Assembly (NCBI GenBank): GCA_019695305.1
Contig: JAIBAG010000002.1
Span: forward strand, 122,309-186,308
Direction: 5' to 3'
Length of the DNA stretch: 64,000 nt
DNA from: a bacterium
Lineage (GTDB): Bacteria > UBA10199 > JAIBAG01
Position 1 is the stretch's first letter, and the number at the start of each line of letters is the position of its first letter. A model generated the notes under the pieces. That model made no database searches. It was not told the DNA's origin and saw nothing but the letters and a program-made list of their open reading frames with translations. This document shows positions 28,040 through 37,253 of the stretch, piece after piece. A program made the position numbers and the translations under genes.

Positions 28040-28543
28040 ATGTCAAAAAAAACTTTTACTTCCTGCCCTTGTGACAGTGGAAAAAAATTTAAGGAATGCT
28101 GCGAACCTTTTTTAACCGGTGCCGAAAAGCCAAAAACAGCCGAAGCTCTTATGCGTTCACGTTATTCGGCTTTTGCCTCGCACAATACCGATTATATTTT
28201 AGAAACCATTGATCCCCAAGGTCCTAAAGACTATGACCGTGCCTCCATAGAGGCCTGGGCCACCAATTCGGAATGGAAAGGGCTAGAAATAGTTTCCACC
28301 GATAAGGGAGCCTCCCACGACAACACCGGCATGGTAGAATTTAAGGCCAAATTTAAAGCCGAGGGTAACGACTTAGTCCATCATGAAAAAGCGCAATTTT
28401 TAAAACGGAATGGGGTATGGTTTTATGCCGATGGCAAGGTATTGGGTGCCCCCACCGTAAAACGAGAAACACCAAAAATTGGCCGTAACGACCCTTGCTC
28501 GTGCGGGAGCGGTAAAAAATTTAAAAAATGCTGTGGAGCTTAA
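28040..28543 (+). CDS. YchJ-type protein with two SEC-C motifs
   Basis: 167 residues. SEC-C zinc motifs are present at both ends ([15 protein letters not shown] near residues 8-22 and [15 protein letters not shown] near 152-166). A YchJ-type NTF2-like core sits between them ([20 protein letters not shown]). Two SEC-C motifs per protein is the YchJ arrangement. Its role is not established; the motif suggests zinc and a link to protein quality or secretion. It starts three bases after coaX. Confidence 0.9.
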   Translation: MSKKTFTSCPCDSGKKFKECCEPFLTGAEKPKTAEALMRSRYSAFASHNTDYILETIDPQGPKDYDRASIEAWATNSEWKGLEIVSTDKGASHDNTGMVEFKAKFKAEGNDLVHHEKAQFLKRNGVWFYADGKVLGAPTVKRETPKIGRNDPCSCGSGKKFKKCCGA

Positions 28544-28548
28544 ATAAT

Positions 28549-29382
28549 ATGAAAAAAACTATCTCTTCATTTCTTTTTGTAATTCTTGCCTTAGGGTTAG
28601 GCATAACTTCTTGCAACAATAACAAAACACCTCCCAACACCGTTCCAGTTACAAGCCTTGATGGCCGCATTAAAATGTATTTTCCGTATGAATGGAAACA
28701 GGATATCCCCTCAAAATATCCCGATATTGTACTGGGCATGAGCAAATCACCCTTCGATTTAGTATGGGTGTTTTCATACAACAAGCAAACTAGTCCCGAC
28801 TTTAAAGGTTTAAATGATACTGCTGCTGAAGATTTAAAAGGAAAACAGGAAAAATTAAATGCTACGGTTTTAAAACCCATTAGCGAGGGCTCATTGGGAA
28901 AAAATAAAACTATCAAATACGCTTACTCCATTAAAAATGGGCCAGTGGAATTGGCCCATAATGTTTCTACTTTAGAAACAGAGTGCTGTTTTATTTATAT
29001 AGACGCTATTTCTAAAGCCGAAAACTTTGCCACCTCAGAAAAGGAAATTGAAAAGATTTTAAAAAATACCCAAATTGAAAACCCTGCCGAAATTCACGAC
29101 GCCAAGCTTTTAGAAGATAACCAAAATAAAAATGTTTATTTGGTAGGCACCATCGAAAACTTTACGGCCACACCCGACCTTCAAGGATCATGGGGTTGGC
29201 AAATTAAATTGGATGATGGGAAAATAATACCGTTAGGTGGATTTATTAATTCGGCAGAAATTAATAATTTGATGGGTAAAAAGGCTCTTGTTTTTGGTAA
29301 TTTGTATTTTGGAAAACTGGGCGAAAATAAAAATGAAGCATACAGGCTCGATATTGTATCGGCCATGGCTCTTAAAAAATAA
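28549..29382 (+). CDS. Predicted lipoprotein of unknown function
   Basis: About 277 residues from ATG 28549 (MKKTISSFLFVILALGLG). The lipobox ITSC is followed by NNNK, so the lipid is attached near residue 22 and the Asn at +2 does not suggest inner-membrane retention. The mature part looks mainly beta-rich (SGSLGKNKTIKYAYS-like segments; KVSLDGRIKMYFPYEW at the N-terminus resembles a PsbP/DcrB-type fold) and the C-terminal ~90 residues (NVYLVGTIENFTATPD) look like a separate OB-like domain. Family not recognised. Its end is one base from the convergent uppP. Confidence 0.75.
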   Translation: MKKTISSFLFVILALGLGITSCNNNKTPPNTVPVTSLDGRIKMYFPYEWKQDIPSKYPDIVLGMSKSPFDLVWVFSYNKQTSPDFKGLNDTAAEDLKGKQEKLNATVLKPISEGSLGKNKTIKYAYSIKNGPVELAHNVSTLETECCFIYIDAISKAENFATSEKEIEKILKNTQIENPAEIHDAKLLEDNQNKNVYLVGTIENFTATPDLQGSWGWQIKLDDGKIIPLGGFINSAEINNLMGKKALVFGNLYFGKLGENKNEAYRLDIVSAMALKK

Positions 29383-29383
29383 A

Positions 29384-30193
29384 CTAGGCCCGTAATAAAT
29401 AAACCACCAGTACAAGCAGCGCAAAAACAAAACGATAGTACGCAAAAATTTGGAATGTATACGTGCGTACAAACTGAAGTAAATATTTAATACTTAAAAA
29501 GCCAATAATACCCGATACTAAAATTCCCACAATTTCATTAACCCCTACCCCGCCCTTTATAAAATCATCAAATTTCAACACACAGGCGCCAAAGGTTATG
29601 GGGGTAGCAAGCAAAAAAGAAAAGCGCGCCGCCGAAACACGATCTACTTTTAACAAACGGGCGGTTGTCATGGTAATGCCCGAACGGGAAACGCCTGGAA
29701 AAAGAGCTAGAGCTTGACTGATACCAATCAAAAGCGCTTCTTTAAGTCGTATATCACCCAAATTTTTATTGGAAGAACTTTTGGCATCTACCGCCCAGAG
29801 AATAACACCCATAATAGCCATGGCTCCGGCCACTAAAAGAGGTGCTCTAAAATTAGCTTCAATAATATCATCTAAAGCAAGCCCCACCAAAGCACCGGGA
29901 ACAGACGCAGCTACTAAATATAAAAATAAATTGCGCGTAAGAATATTACGCTCTGTTTTGCCATTAGCTGTAAAACTAATAAAAAAACCACGAAAAAGCT
30001 CCACCCAATCTTTCCAAAAATAGGCAACAATGGCGATGAGCGTTCCAAAATGAAGTGCCACATCAAACGAAAGCCCAGGGTCATCAAAATTGAGCAACCA
30101 GGGAGTTACAACAAGATGCCCCGAGCTGGAAATGGGCAAAAACTCGCCTAAGCCTTGTACAATACCTAAGATAACGGAGTGAAGAAGTGTCAT
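29384..30193 (-). CDS. uppP: Undecaprenyl-diphosphatase (BacA/UppP)
   Basis: 269 residues. The BacA signatures QGLGEFLPISSSGHL near residues 14-28 and FPGVSRSGITM near 168-178 hold the catalytic Glu, Ser and Arg residues. Seven to eight hydrophobic helices are visible. It dephosphorylates undecaprenyl diphosphate so that the carrier can be reused in the wall pathway, which links it with uppS at 35930-36673. It lies downstream of pnp with a bidirectional terminator between. Confidence 0.97.
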   Translation of the reverse strand: MTLLHSVILGIVQGLGEFLPISSSGHLVVTPWLLNFDDPGLSFDVALHFGTLIAIVAYFWKDWVELFRGFFISFTANGKTERNILTRNLFLYLVAASVPGALVGLALDDIIEANFRAPLLVAGAMAIMGVILWAVDAKSSSNKNLGDIRLKEALLIGISQALALFPGVSRSGITMTTARLLKVDRVSAARFSFLLATPITFGACVLKFDDFIKGGVGVNEIVGILVSGIIGFLSIKYLLQFVRTYTFQIFAYYRFVFALLVLVVYLLRA

Positions 30194-30232
30194 AAGAAAC
30201 AGTTTTTCTCATAAATGTGGGAGATTAGAAAT

Positions 30233-30262
30233 AAAAAAAGGGGCCATCAAGGCCCCTTTTAA
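30233..30262. terminator. Bidirectional terminator between pnp and uppP
   Basis: A 10-base stem AAAAGGGGCC (30236-30245) pairs with GGCCCCTTTT (30251-30260) around a five-base loop. On the minus strand, in the direction of pnp, the stem is followed by a run of T. It should end pnp transcription before uppP, so uppP probably has its own promoter. Confidence 0.85.
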
Positions 30263-30279
30263 AAAACTAATCAGCAGAT

Positions 30280-32400
30280 TTATTCAGCTGCCGGCTCGCC
30301 GTCGGCACGGTTTAATTCCGATTCTTTCATCGACAATTTGATTTTGCCTCTGTTATCGAAACCAATACATTTAACGCGAACCATGTCGCCTTCTTTAACC
30401 ACGTCGGTTACATTCTTCACATGGCGGTCGGCCAGTTGAGAAATATGTACCAAACCATCGGTTTTAGGCAAAACTTCCACGAAAGCACCAAATTCCATGA
30501 TCTTTTTAACTTTACCTTCGTAAATTGCACCTTCTTCAACTTCGGCGGTAAGTTCTTTAATCATGGTGATAGCTAAATTGATGGCATCTTGATCAGAAGA
30601 GAAGATCTTAATAAGACCTGTTTCTTCGATATCGATCTTGGCACCGGTAGCTTCCACAATGCCTTTAATGTTTTTACCACCCGAACCAATCACGTCCTTG
30701 ATTTTATTCACAGGAACGGAATGGGTTACAATTTTAGGAGCATGGGCTGAGAGATTTTCACGAGGTGTGGTCATCGCTTCGCTCATTTTACCCAAAATGT
30801 GCATACGGCCTTCTCTGGCCTGACTTAAAGCGGTACTTAAAATCTGTTCGGTAACACCGTCAATTTTAATATCCATCTGCAAAGCGGTGATCCCTTTTTC
30901 GGTTCCACACACTTTAAAGTCCATATCACCCAAGTGATCTTCATCACCCAAGATATCGGACAAAATTGCGATGTCGTTTCCTTCTTTAATTAAGCCCATA
31001 GCAATACCAGCCACAGGACGTTTTAAAGGAACACCGGCATCCATGAGCGATAATGAACCGCCGCACACCGACGCCATCGACGACGAACCGTTCGATTCGA
31101 GAATTTCGGATACCACACGGATGGTGTAGGGGAAATCTTCGTGGTGAGGAATCATTCTCACCAAGGCACGTTCGGCCAAAGCACCATGGCCGATTTCACG
31201 GCGACCAGGAGAGCGCAAGGGCTTTACTTCACCTACCGAGAACGGGGGGAAGTTATAATGCAGCATAAATTTTTTGGTATATTCACCGGTGATCGAATCA
31301 ATGATTTGTTCATCATCCGAGCTACCTAAAGTGGCGACCACTAAAGCCTGAGTTTCACCACGGGTGAACAAAGCCGAACCGTGCGCCCGAGGGAGCAAGG
31401 TTGTTTCGCAGGTAATAGGACGGATCGTTACAAAGTCGCGGCCATCAATACGGGCCTTGTCTTTTAAAATCATCTTGCGCATCACACGGCTTTTTAATTC
31501 TTCAAAAGCGCCGCCTAATTCGATAGAGAGCGCAGGAGTTACTTCGGTTCCTTCGGGGAAGGCTTTGGCTTTGACACCGGTTTTAATATCGCCCAACGCT
31601 TTGTAGCGAGCGAGTTTATCTTTAATAAGCATGGCATCGCGAACAGGAGCTTCAACAGCATTCACTGCGCTATGAATAGCGGCATTCTTTTCGGGAATCA
31701 CCACTTCACGTTTTTGCTTACCTGCTTTTTCACGCAATTCATTTTGAATTTTGCAAATAGGCTTTAAGGCATTGTGGGCAAACAAAATGGCATCGGTCAT
31801 GTCCTTTTCACTTACTTCATCGCCACCACCTTCAACCATCACCACAGCATCTTCGGTTGCAGCTACGATAAGTTCGATATCGCTAGATTCCATATCTACA
31901 GCAGAAGCATTAATCACAAACTGTCCATCAATACGGCCTACACGACAACCGGCAACCGGTTTGGTGAAAGGCGCATCCGAAATCATCAAAGCAGCAGAAG
32001 CACCGATGATGGATAAAGTATCGGGATCGTTCACCTGATCGACCGAGAGAACGGTAGCCACTACTTGAGTTTCGCAATAATAACCTTCGGGAAACATCGG
32101 GCGGATGGGACGATCGATAAAGCGGCTGGTTAAAGTGGCAACTTCGGTAGGACGTCCTTCGCGCTTAAAGAAACCACCGGGAATTTTTCCGGCGGCAAAT
32201 GTTTTTTCGATAAAATCGACTGTTAAAGGTAAGAAATCGATACCGGCTTTGGGCTCGGCAGCTACACCTGCGGTAACCAGTACCATGGTATCACCGGCAC
32301 GTACTACTACAGAACCTCCGGCTTGTTTGGCTAATTTGCCTGTTTCAATAATAACATCAGTATTTCCCAATTTTTGGGATACACGTGTGGGTTGCATCAT
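30280..32400 (-). CDS. pnp: Polyribonucleotide nucleotidyltransferase (PNPase)
   Basis: 706 residues, the standard length. Two RNase PH-type domains ([51 protein letters not shown]), a KH domain ([23 protein letters not shown]) and a C-terminal S1 domain ([17 protein letters not shown]) are in order. It is a 3'-5' phosphorolytic exoribonuclease of the degradosome. It lies 135 bases after rpsO, and the intergenic hairpin at 32461-32510 may mediate feedback control as in other bacteria. Confidence 0.98.
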   Translation of the reverse strand: MMQPTRVSQKLGNTDVIIETGKLAKQAGGSVVVRAGDTMVLVTAGVAAEPKAGIDFLPLTVDFIEKTFAAGKIPGGFFKREGRPTEVATLTSRFIDRPIRPMFPEGYYCETQVVATVLSVDQVNDPDTLSIIGASAALMISDAPFTKPVAGCRVGRIDGQFVINASAVDMESSDIELIVAATEDAVVMVEGGGDEVSEKDMTDAILFAHNALKPICKIQNELREKAGKQKREVVIPEKNAAIHSAVNAVEAPVRDAMLIKDKLARYKALGDIKTGVKAKAFPEGTEVTPALSIELGGAFEELKSRVMRKMILKDKARIDGRDFVTIRPITCETTLLPRAHGSALFTRGETQALVVATLGSSDDEQIIDSITGEYTKKFMLHYNFPPFSVGEVKPLRSPGRREIGHGALAERALVRMIPHHEDFPYTIRVVSEILESNGSSSMASVCGGSLSLMDAGVPLKRPVAGIAMGLIKEGNDIAILSDILGDEDHLGDMDFKVCGTEKGITALQMDIKIDGVTEQILSTALSQAREGRMHILGKMSEAMTTPRENLSAHAPKIVTHSVPVNKIKDVIGSGGKNIKGIVEATGAKIDIEETGLIKIFSSDQDAINLAITMIKELTAEVEEGAIYEGKVKKIMEFGAFVEVLPKTDGLVHISQLADRHVKNVTDVVKEGDMVRVKCIGFDNRGKIKLSMKESELNRADGEPAAE

Positions 32401-32460
32401 AAATATTACTCCAATGTAAATGCGGATTGAAAAGTGAAAATGCGGGGATATGAAGTGCGC

Positions 32461-32510
32461 TGATAATCTAACTGGGGCTTTGAGAAATCAAAGTGCCAAT
32501 TCAATTATCA
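32461..32510 (-). promoter_or_regulatory. rpsO-pnp intergenic hairpin
   Basis: An outer stem TGATAAT (32461-32467) / ATTATCA (32504-32510) encloses an inner stem CTTTGA (32478-32483) / TCAAAG (32488-32493) with a four-base loop. No T-run follows, so it is not a standard terminator. In enterobacteria a hairpin at this place is cut by RNase III and PNPase then represses its own translation; here the same role is only an inference. Confidence 0.55.
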
Positions 32511-32535
32511 GTGCCGTATCGCTTAAAACAAAAAA

Positions 32536-32805
32536 TTATTTTCTAATTCCCAATTCGCCGATGATTTTAGCGTACCTATTTTTATCGGTTTCCTTCAAAT
32601 ACGAAAGCAAACGACGACGTTGACCCACCATTTTTAAAAGGCCGCGACGACTGGAATGGTCTTTGGCATGTCCTTCAAAATGTTTGGATAAATCGGTAAT
32701 ACGTTCCGATAGAAGTGCAATTTGCACTTCCGGCGAGCCGGTGTCACCTTCGTGGGTTTTAAATTTAGATATAACTGCCTGTTTGCGTTGTCCGTATAAA
32801 GCCAT
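32536..32805 (-). CDS. rpsO: 30S ribosomal protein S15
   Basis: 89 residues, the standard length. The family sequence [22 protein letters not shown] and [22 protein letters not shown] is intact. S15 binds 16S rRNA at the central domain. Its own promoter probably lies in 32806-32890. The rpsO-pnp order is conserved across bacteria. Confidence 0.99.
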   Translation of the reverse strand: MALYGQRKQAVISKFKTHEGDTGSPEVQIALLSERITDLSKHFEGHAKDHSSRRGLLKMVGQRRRLLSYLKETDKNRYAKIIGELGIRK

Positions 32806-32897
32806 AAAAATTAATCAATAAAAAGTGAGTACAAAAATAACGAAGGCTTCTTGTATATGTTCTTCACGCGAGAATCAAGAGTTTTATTAGCCTAAAT

Positions 32898-32929
32898 AAA
32901 AAGGCATCCCAGAGGGGATGCCTTTTTTT
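32898..32929. terminator. Bidirectional terminator between anti-sigma gene and rpsO
   Basis: A stem GGCATCCC (32903-32910) / GGGATGCC (32915-32922) with loop AGAG is flanked by an A-run on one side and a T-run on the other. On the minus strand it lies after the anti-sigma gene and before the rpsO promoter region, so it should end the upstream operon. Confidence 0.85.
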
Positions 32930-32970
32930 GGAGAAACAAACAACAATAAAAACTTATTAATTACAATAAC

Positions 32971-33834
32971 TTACTGACTACTCTTCAACTGATCTATCAT
33001 AGGGAGTACCATATCTTTTTTATCAGGATAACGAGCAATAATCTCATTTAAGCTATCGATAGCATCTTTTAAGTGACCCTGAATGGCATAGCACTGAGCC
33101 CGATACATGAGCACATCACTCATATAAGTATAGGTAGGATGAAATTGATAGATGGTTTCGAAATCGGCCAGAGCCAAATCGATACGGCCCATAGCCTTTA
33201 AACGACGCCCCCGCATCATGAGAGAATCGGCATCAGCTTCTAATAACTGCTGTTTACGCTCCTCAAAACGCTGCTTTAACTGATCTTGCGCTACACCAAA
33301 AGGATTCACATCATCATTAAAAAGCCCCGGTTGGTCATCAAACGCAGTTTTAGTAATAGGAGCTTGGGGCAATTGAAAGCTGTTATTTGGATAATTTTGA
33401 GAAAGATTAAATTGATCATTCAGCAAACGATCTTTTAAAGCCTGCGATTGTTCTATATTAGAAGCGACCACAGGGTTATTAGATGAACGGTTAGTGATAA
33501 CATGTAAAGCAGCAAAACCTACAAACAATCCCATCATTATAGGAGCCATTTTTAAACCCGCATTCAGCAAACGACCGGCATTTTCAAAAGGAGATAAAAT
33601 AAGAGACCAAACTGAAGTTTTTTTGCTTTTTTCTAAAATAGCATTGAGGGTAGCTTGAGTAGGCTCTTTTTGAGGCAAAGTACTAAAAACAAGGCTTATT
33701 TCTTGTAAACGGCTTAATTCGGCCTGGCACGATGGACATTCTTTAGAATGATGATGGAAGGCCTGAACTACTTCCGGACTAGCAATATGGTAATGAATAT
33801 CTAAAATACTTTCAGAAAAATCGTTACATTTCAT
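32971..33834 (-). CDS. Zinc-finger anti-sigma factor with TPR-like C-terminal region
   Basis: 287 residues. The cytoplasmic N-terminus has an anti-sigma zinc motif: His29, Cys33, Cys36 (H-x3-C-x2-C), with Cys3 as a further candidate ligand. A membrane segment follows at about residues 94-112 (MAPIMMGLFVGFAALHVI). The outside part is a Gln/Asn-rich linker and then two or three TPR-like helical repeats (GRIDLALADFETIYQFHPT, GHLKDAIDSLNEIIARYPD). It is probably co-transcribed with the sigma factor gene 62 bases upstream and inhibits it. The periplasmic TPR part is unusual for a minimal anti-sigma and could sense a protein partner. Confidence 0.8.
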   Translation of the reverse strand: MKCNDFSESILDIHYHIASPEVVQAFHHHSKECPSCQAELSRLQEISLVFSTLPQKEPTQATLNAILEKSKKTSVWSLILSPFENAGRLLNAGLKMAPIMMGLFVGFAALHVITNRSSNNPVVASNIEQSQALKDRLLNDQFNLSQNYPNNSFQLPQAPITKTAFDDQPGLFNDDVNPFGVAQDQLKQRFEERKQQLLEADADSLMMRGRRLKAMGRIDLALADFETIYQFHPTYTYMSDVLMYRAQCYAIQGHLKDAIDSLNEIIARYPDKKDMVLPMIDQLKSSQ

Positions 33835-33896
33835 ATATTTATAGTTTCCTCAGCCAGATGAGCTGTACAAGCTCCCGTATAAACGAAGAACTGCCC

Positions 33897-34493
33897 CTAA
33901 AGATCTGTAATTCCTAATTTTTTAAAAAAATCCTGCAAAGAAGCCACCGCATAGCGCATCCGACTTTTAACTGTATTAACCGAAGCCCCAACAATGGTGG
34001 CAATTTCCTCAAAGGGTAAGCCCTGCTTTTCACGTAATAAAAACACTTCACGCTGGTCGGGGTTAATTTGCGATAAAATCCATTCAAGTTTTTGGTGTAA
34101 ATTTTGGGCCAACACCTCTTGTTCGGGGGTAAAATTGCTGCCCTCCACCTTTTCTTCCCAACGACTTTCTTCGTCTTCTGCTCCTTTTTTATCTTCCAAT
34201 GCACTCACCGGACGCGTCTTTTTTTTACGTGACATATCGATGCAATAGTTACGGGCAATGGTATAAAGGAAAGTGGTAAATTTTGCCTGGGGTTCGTAGG
34301 CTTGGGAGGAACGGATCACGCGGAAAAAAACATCCTGAAAAGCTTCTTCCACATTTTCATTTTGACCTAAAAAACGGTATAAAAAATTATAAACACCCTT
34401 TTTGTGGCGCTCCAACAAATAGTTAAAAGCAGCTTCCTCGCCGTTTTTGTAGGCAAGCATCAAGTCTTCGTCGCTGGCGGTAATATAGTTCAT
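33897..34493 (-). CDS. ECF (group IV) RNA polymerase sigma factor
   Basis: 198 residues. Region 2 contains GVYNFLYRFLGQNENVEEAFQDVFFRV and FTTFLYTIARNYCIDMSRKKK; region 4 contains QINPDQREVFLLREKQGLPFEEIATIVGASVNTVKSRMRYA. There is no region 3 as expected for ECF factors. The linker of about 45 charged residues between regions is long. The next gene encodes the zinc-type anti-sigma, so this is a standard sigma/anti-sigma pair responding to an envelope signal that I cannot identify. Confidence 0.95.
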   Translation of the reverse strand: MNYITASDEDLMLAYKNGEEAAFNYLLERHKKGVYNFLYRFLGQNENVEEAFQDVFFRVIRSSQAYEPQAKFTTFLYTIARNYCIDMSRKKKTRPVSALEDKKGAEDEESRWEEKVEGSNFTPEQEVLAQNLHQKLEWILSQINPDQREVFLLREKQGLPFEEIATIVGASVNTVKSRMRYAVASLQDFFKKLGITDL

Positions 34494-34514
34494 GATTCAC
34501 TTGATACTCCATTA

Positions 34515-35045
34515 TTACAAAACAACAGCGTCAAAAGAAACGTCTACGTTCATTCCAAAATCCATATGACGCTTTTTTGCATCGCGCACACAATCTTCAC
34601 TTTCACACAAATTCACACTTTCAAAACCTGGAAAATCGTGCAGTTTAGACACCAGCAAGCGCACGCTATTACGCCATTCAAAACGGTCTACAATCATATC
34701 GGAGTACGACACCATAAAATCGCTTACTTTTTTACGCGACAAAGTGCCCAGTAAAAACTGTGTAAAATGTGAAATATGTGATTCGTTAAACTCGTAAGAC
34801 GGCCCCATGCCAAAAACCATAATTTCTTTAGCCTTAAGCCTTCCTTCAGTGGGTAATAATAAGATTTCCCCTGGCTCGGCCACAAACCGGTTTTTAACAA
34901 TCATTTTAGATAAACGCCCATTTAAACGCCAATCTACAAGGGCCGCGCAACCCGGCAGGGGCTTTTTATCGGAAAAAAGCGTCAACACCGCACTCGACGA
35001 GGTTAGTTTATCAAAAGGTTTAGAAGTAAATTTAATGTGGAGCAT
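34515..35045 (-). CDS. Free-standing M17 aminopeptidase N-terminal (macro-like) domain protein
   Basis: About 176 residues from ATG 35045 (MLHIKFTSKPF); a TTG at 35054 is possible. The sequence resembles the N-terminal, non-catalytic domain of leucyl aminopeptidase (PepA, M17): CAALVDWRLNGRLSKMI, EILLLPTEGRLKAKEIMVFGMG. The catalytic C-terminal domain is absent, and no stop-broken remains of it follow. It overlaps the end of nusB by 14 bases, so it sits at the tail of the rpsB-nusB operon. PepA N-domains bind DNA and oligomerise, so a non-peptidase role is plausible but unproven. Confidence 0.7.
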   Translation of the reverse strand: MLHIKFTSKPFDKLTSSSAVLTLFSDKKPLPGCAALVDWRLNGRLSKMIVKNRFVAEPGEILLLPTEGRLKAKEIMVFGMGPSYEFNESHISHFTQFLLGTLSRKKVSDFMVSYSDMIVDRFEWRNSVRLLVSKLHDFPGFESVNLCESEDCVRDAKKRHMDFGMNVDVSFDAVVL

Positions 35046-35442
35046 GTTTGGCAATTTTATCTAAAATGCCGTTGATAAAACCAGAGCTTTCTTCGGTCCC
35101 AAATTTTTTTGCAATCTCAACGGCCTCATTGATAGTAACTGATGCGGGAATATCTTCAAGAAATAAAAGTTCGTAAGAGGCAATTCTTAAAATATTACGG
35201 TCAACAGAGGCCATGCGCGAGAGTTTCCAATTGGTAGAAGTTCCCTCAATAAAGCCATCAATCTCTTTTAAGTTACGTGTTGTGCCTTCCAGCAAGATAT
35301 CAGCAAACTCACGCACATCATGTGGTGTTTCGGCATGTTGCGTCCAATAACCATCCAAAGCTTCTTTAGGCTTTTTAGATTCAAATTCCAACTGATACAA
35401 CAGTTGAAGTGCAATTTCTCGTGATTGACGTCTGTGACCCAT
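35032..35442 (-). CDS. nusB: Transcription antitermination factor NusB
   Basis: 136 residues. RRQSREIALQLLYQLEF opens it, and the helical SVDRNILRIASYELLFLEDIPASVTINEAVEIAKKFG block and ESSGFINGILDKIA end are typical. NusB joins NusE (S10) at boxA in rRNA transcripts. It follows ribH after 11 bases, the usual neighbour. Confidence 0.97.
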   Translation of the reverse strand: MGHRRQSREIALQLLYQLEFESKKPKEALDGYWTQHAETPHDVREFADILLEGTTRNLKEIDGFIEGTSTNWKLSRMASVDRNILRIASYELLFLEDIPASVTINEAVEIAKKFGTEESSGFINGILDKIAKHAPH

Positions 35443-35453
35443 AAATTACTAAC

Positions 35454-35915
35454 CTAGGATAAACTCATCATTTCTAAAACAGTGAGAGCCGCCTCGCGGC
35501 CCTTATTATATTCATCATCGCGCGAGCGAGCAAGAGCCTGTTCCAAATTATTGGTGGTAATCACTCCAAAACCAACGGGAATTTTACAAGCAAGCATGAC
35601 CTGCATAAGTCCCTGGGTAGCCCCCTGACATACAAAATCAAAATGCGGGGTATCGCCACGAATCACCACACCCAAAGCCACAACACCACCGTATTTTTTA
35701 GTAAGCGCCAATTTCTGCACGGCATAGGGCAACTCAAAAGCACCGGGCACACGAATAATATCTATTTTTTGTTCAGGCACTCCTGCTTCTTTTAATGATT
35801 TTACAGCTCCATGAAGCATGGCATCACAAATATCTTGGTTATAACGGGCTACAACCAACGCTATTTTTTTAACGGGCTTTTTAACATCTTTTAATTTTTT
35901 AGTTTTTTGACGCAT
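35454..35915 (-). CDS. ribH: 6,7-dimethyl-8-ribityllumazine synthase
   Basis: 153 residues. It shows VPGAFELPYAVQKLA, VIRGDTPHFDFVC (active-site His) and GVITTNNLEQALAR. It makes 6,7-dimethyl-8-ribityllumazine, the penultimate step to riboflavin. The basic N-terminal extension (MRQKTKKLKDVKKPVKK) is a little longer than usual. Other rib genes are not in the window. Confidence 0.97.
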   Translation of the reverse strand: MRQKTKKLKDVKKPVKKIALVVARYNQDICDAMLHGAVKSLKEAGVPEQKIDIIRVPGAFELPYAVQKLALTKKYGGVVALGVVIRGDTPHFDFVCQGATQGLMQVMLACKIPVGFGVITTNNLEQALARSRDDEYNKGREAALTVLEMMSLS

Positions 35916-35929
35916 GTTTTTTTATAAAA

Positions 35930-36673
35930 CTAGTTTTTTACCTGTTCCCCAGTTTTCCCAAAACGCCGCTCACGTTTTTGATAATCGAGTATAGTTTTTA
36001 CAAAATGTTCTGACGTAAAATCGGGCCAGAGGGTGTTATCAAAAAAATATTCGGCGTAAGCACCCTGCCACAATAAAAAATTACTAATTCTATGCTCTCC
36101 ACTGGTGCGAATAATTAAATCGGGATCAGGCATGCCTGCTGTATCTAAAGCTGCCGATACATCTTCTTCGGTTAATATACTTCCTTTTTGACGAAATTTA
36201 TCTATTAACCCGGGCAAAGCTCTTAATAACTCGTCACGTCCTCCATAGCTTAAAGCCAAGGTCAGTACCATCTTTTTTCCGGCGGAGGTATTTTGTTTAA
36301 CCTGTTCAATTATTTTTTGAACGCTGTCCGGCAATTGCAACATGTCCCCAATGGTATGAAAGCGAATTCCATTTTTCACCATTTTGGATTCTTTATTTTG
36401 CAAAAAGGCCGCTAATAACTCCATGAGCGCTTTTACTTCTTCTGGTGGGCGATTCCAATTTTCCTTGGAAAAAGCGTACAGTGTTAAATGGCCAATACCT
36501 ATATCTTGGGCAATATCGATAATTTCTTCGGAGCGATCCACTCCTTTTTGATGACCAGCAAGACGGTTTAACCCCTGAGACGTAGCCCAGCGCCCATTAC
36601 CATCCATAATAATAGCTACATGGCGAGGCAGGCGTGCTGTATCAATTTTTTGAATGAATGAATCAAGGCTCAT
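35930..36673 (-). CDS. uppS: Undecaprenyl diphosphate synthase (cis-prenyltransferase)
   Basis: 247 residues. The signature HVAIIMDGNGRWA with the catalytic Asp is near residue 20, followed by GHQKGVDRSEEII, TLYAFSKENWNRP, and PDLIIRTSGEHRISNFLLWQGAYAEYFF. It makes the C55 lipid carrier for wall and LPS synthesis. It overlaps frr by four bases (ATGA). Confidence 0.97.
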   Translation of the reverse strand: MSLDSFIQKIDTARLPRHVAIIMDGNGRWATSQGLNRLAGHQKGVDRSEEIIDIAQDIGIGHLTLYAFSKENWNRPPEEVKALMELLAAFLQNKESKMVKNGIRFHTIGDMLQLPDSVQKIIEQVKQNTSAGKKMVLTLALSYGGRDELLRALPGLIDKFRQKGSILTEEDVSAALDTAGMPDPDLIIRTSGEHRISNFLLWQGAYAEYFFDNTLWPDFTSEHFVKTILDYQKRERRFGKTGEQVKN

Positions 36674-37224
36674 ACCTGCATGATTTCTTTTTCCTTGGTT
36701 TGCACCATGGCATCGATTTTAGCGATGAAATCATCGGTAAGTTTTTGAATAATGGTTCCAGCTTTTTTAGCATCATCTTCGGTCAAGGCCGAATCTTTCT
36801 CCTGCTTTTTTACCAAATCCATAGCATCGCGCCTAGCGTGACGTACCGAAACGCGAGCATCTTCGCCATGACCTTTAAGCGATTTTACCAAATCTTTACG
36901 GCGCTCTTCGGATAAAGCCGGTATTGGTAAGCGGATGAGCTTGCCGTCACTTACCGGATTAAGCCCAATATTGGCTTTATCTATCGCTTTTTCAATAGCC
37001 GGAATAATGCTCGCTTCCCACGGAGCAATGGTAATAAGACGTGGCTCGGGAATGCCTAAAGTAGCTACCTGATTAAGGGGAACCATTTGGCCATAATAAT
37101 CAACACGGATGTCATCTAGTAAATTTAGACTGGCACGACCAGTACGAAGTTTACCAAACTGGTTTTTTAACGCCTCAAGCGATTTTTCCATTTTTTGGGT
37201 GGCGTCACGGGTGATGGCATCCAT
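36670..37224 (-). CDS. frr: Ribosome recycling factor
   Basis: 184 residues, the standard length. FGKLRTGRASLNLLDDIRVDYYG, PWEASIIPAIEKAI, IRLPIPALSEERRKDLVKSLK and RVSVRHARRDAMD are the family blocks. RRF with EF-G splits the post-termination ribosome. It is preceded by pyrH after a 29-base gap. Confidence 0.98.
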   Translation of the reverse strand: MDAITRDATQKMEKSLEALKNQFGKLRTGRASLNLLDDIRVDYYGQMVPLNQVATLGIPEPRLITIAPWEASIIPAIEKAIDKANIGLNPVSDGKLIRLPIPALSEERRKDLVKSLKGHGEDARVSVRHARRDAMDLVKKQEKDSALTEDDAKKAGTIIQKLTDDFIAKIDAMVQTKEKEIMQV

Positions 37225-37253
37225 AAAAAGCCTTTCTAGATAAGAAGGAGTGG

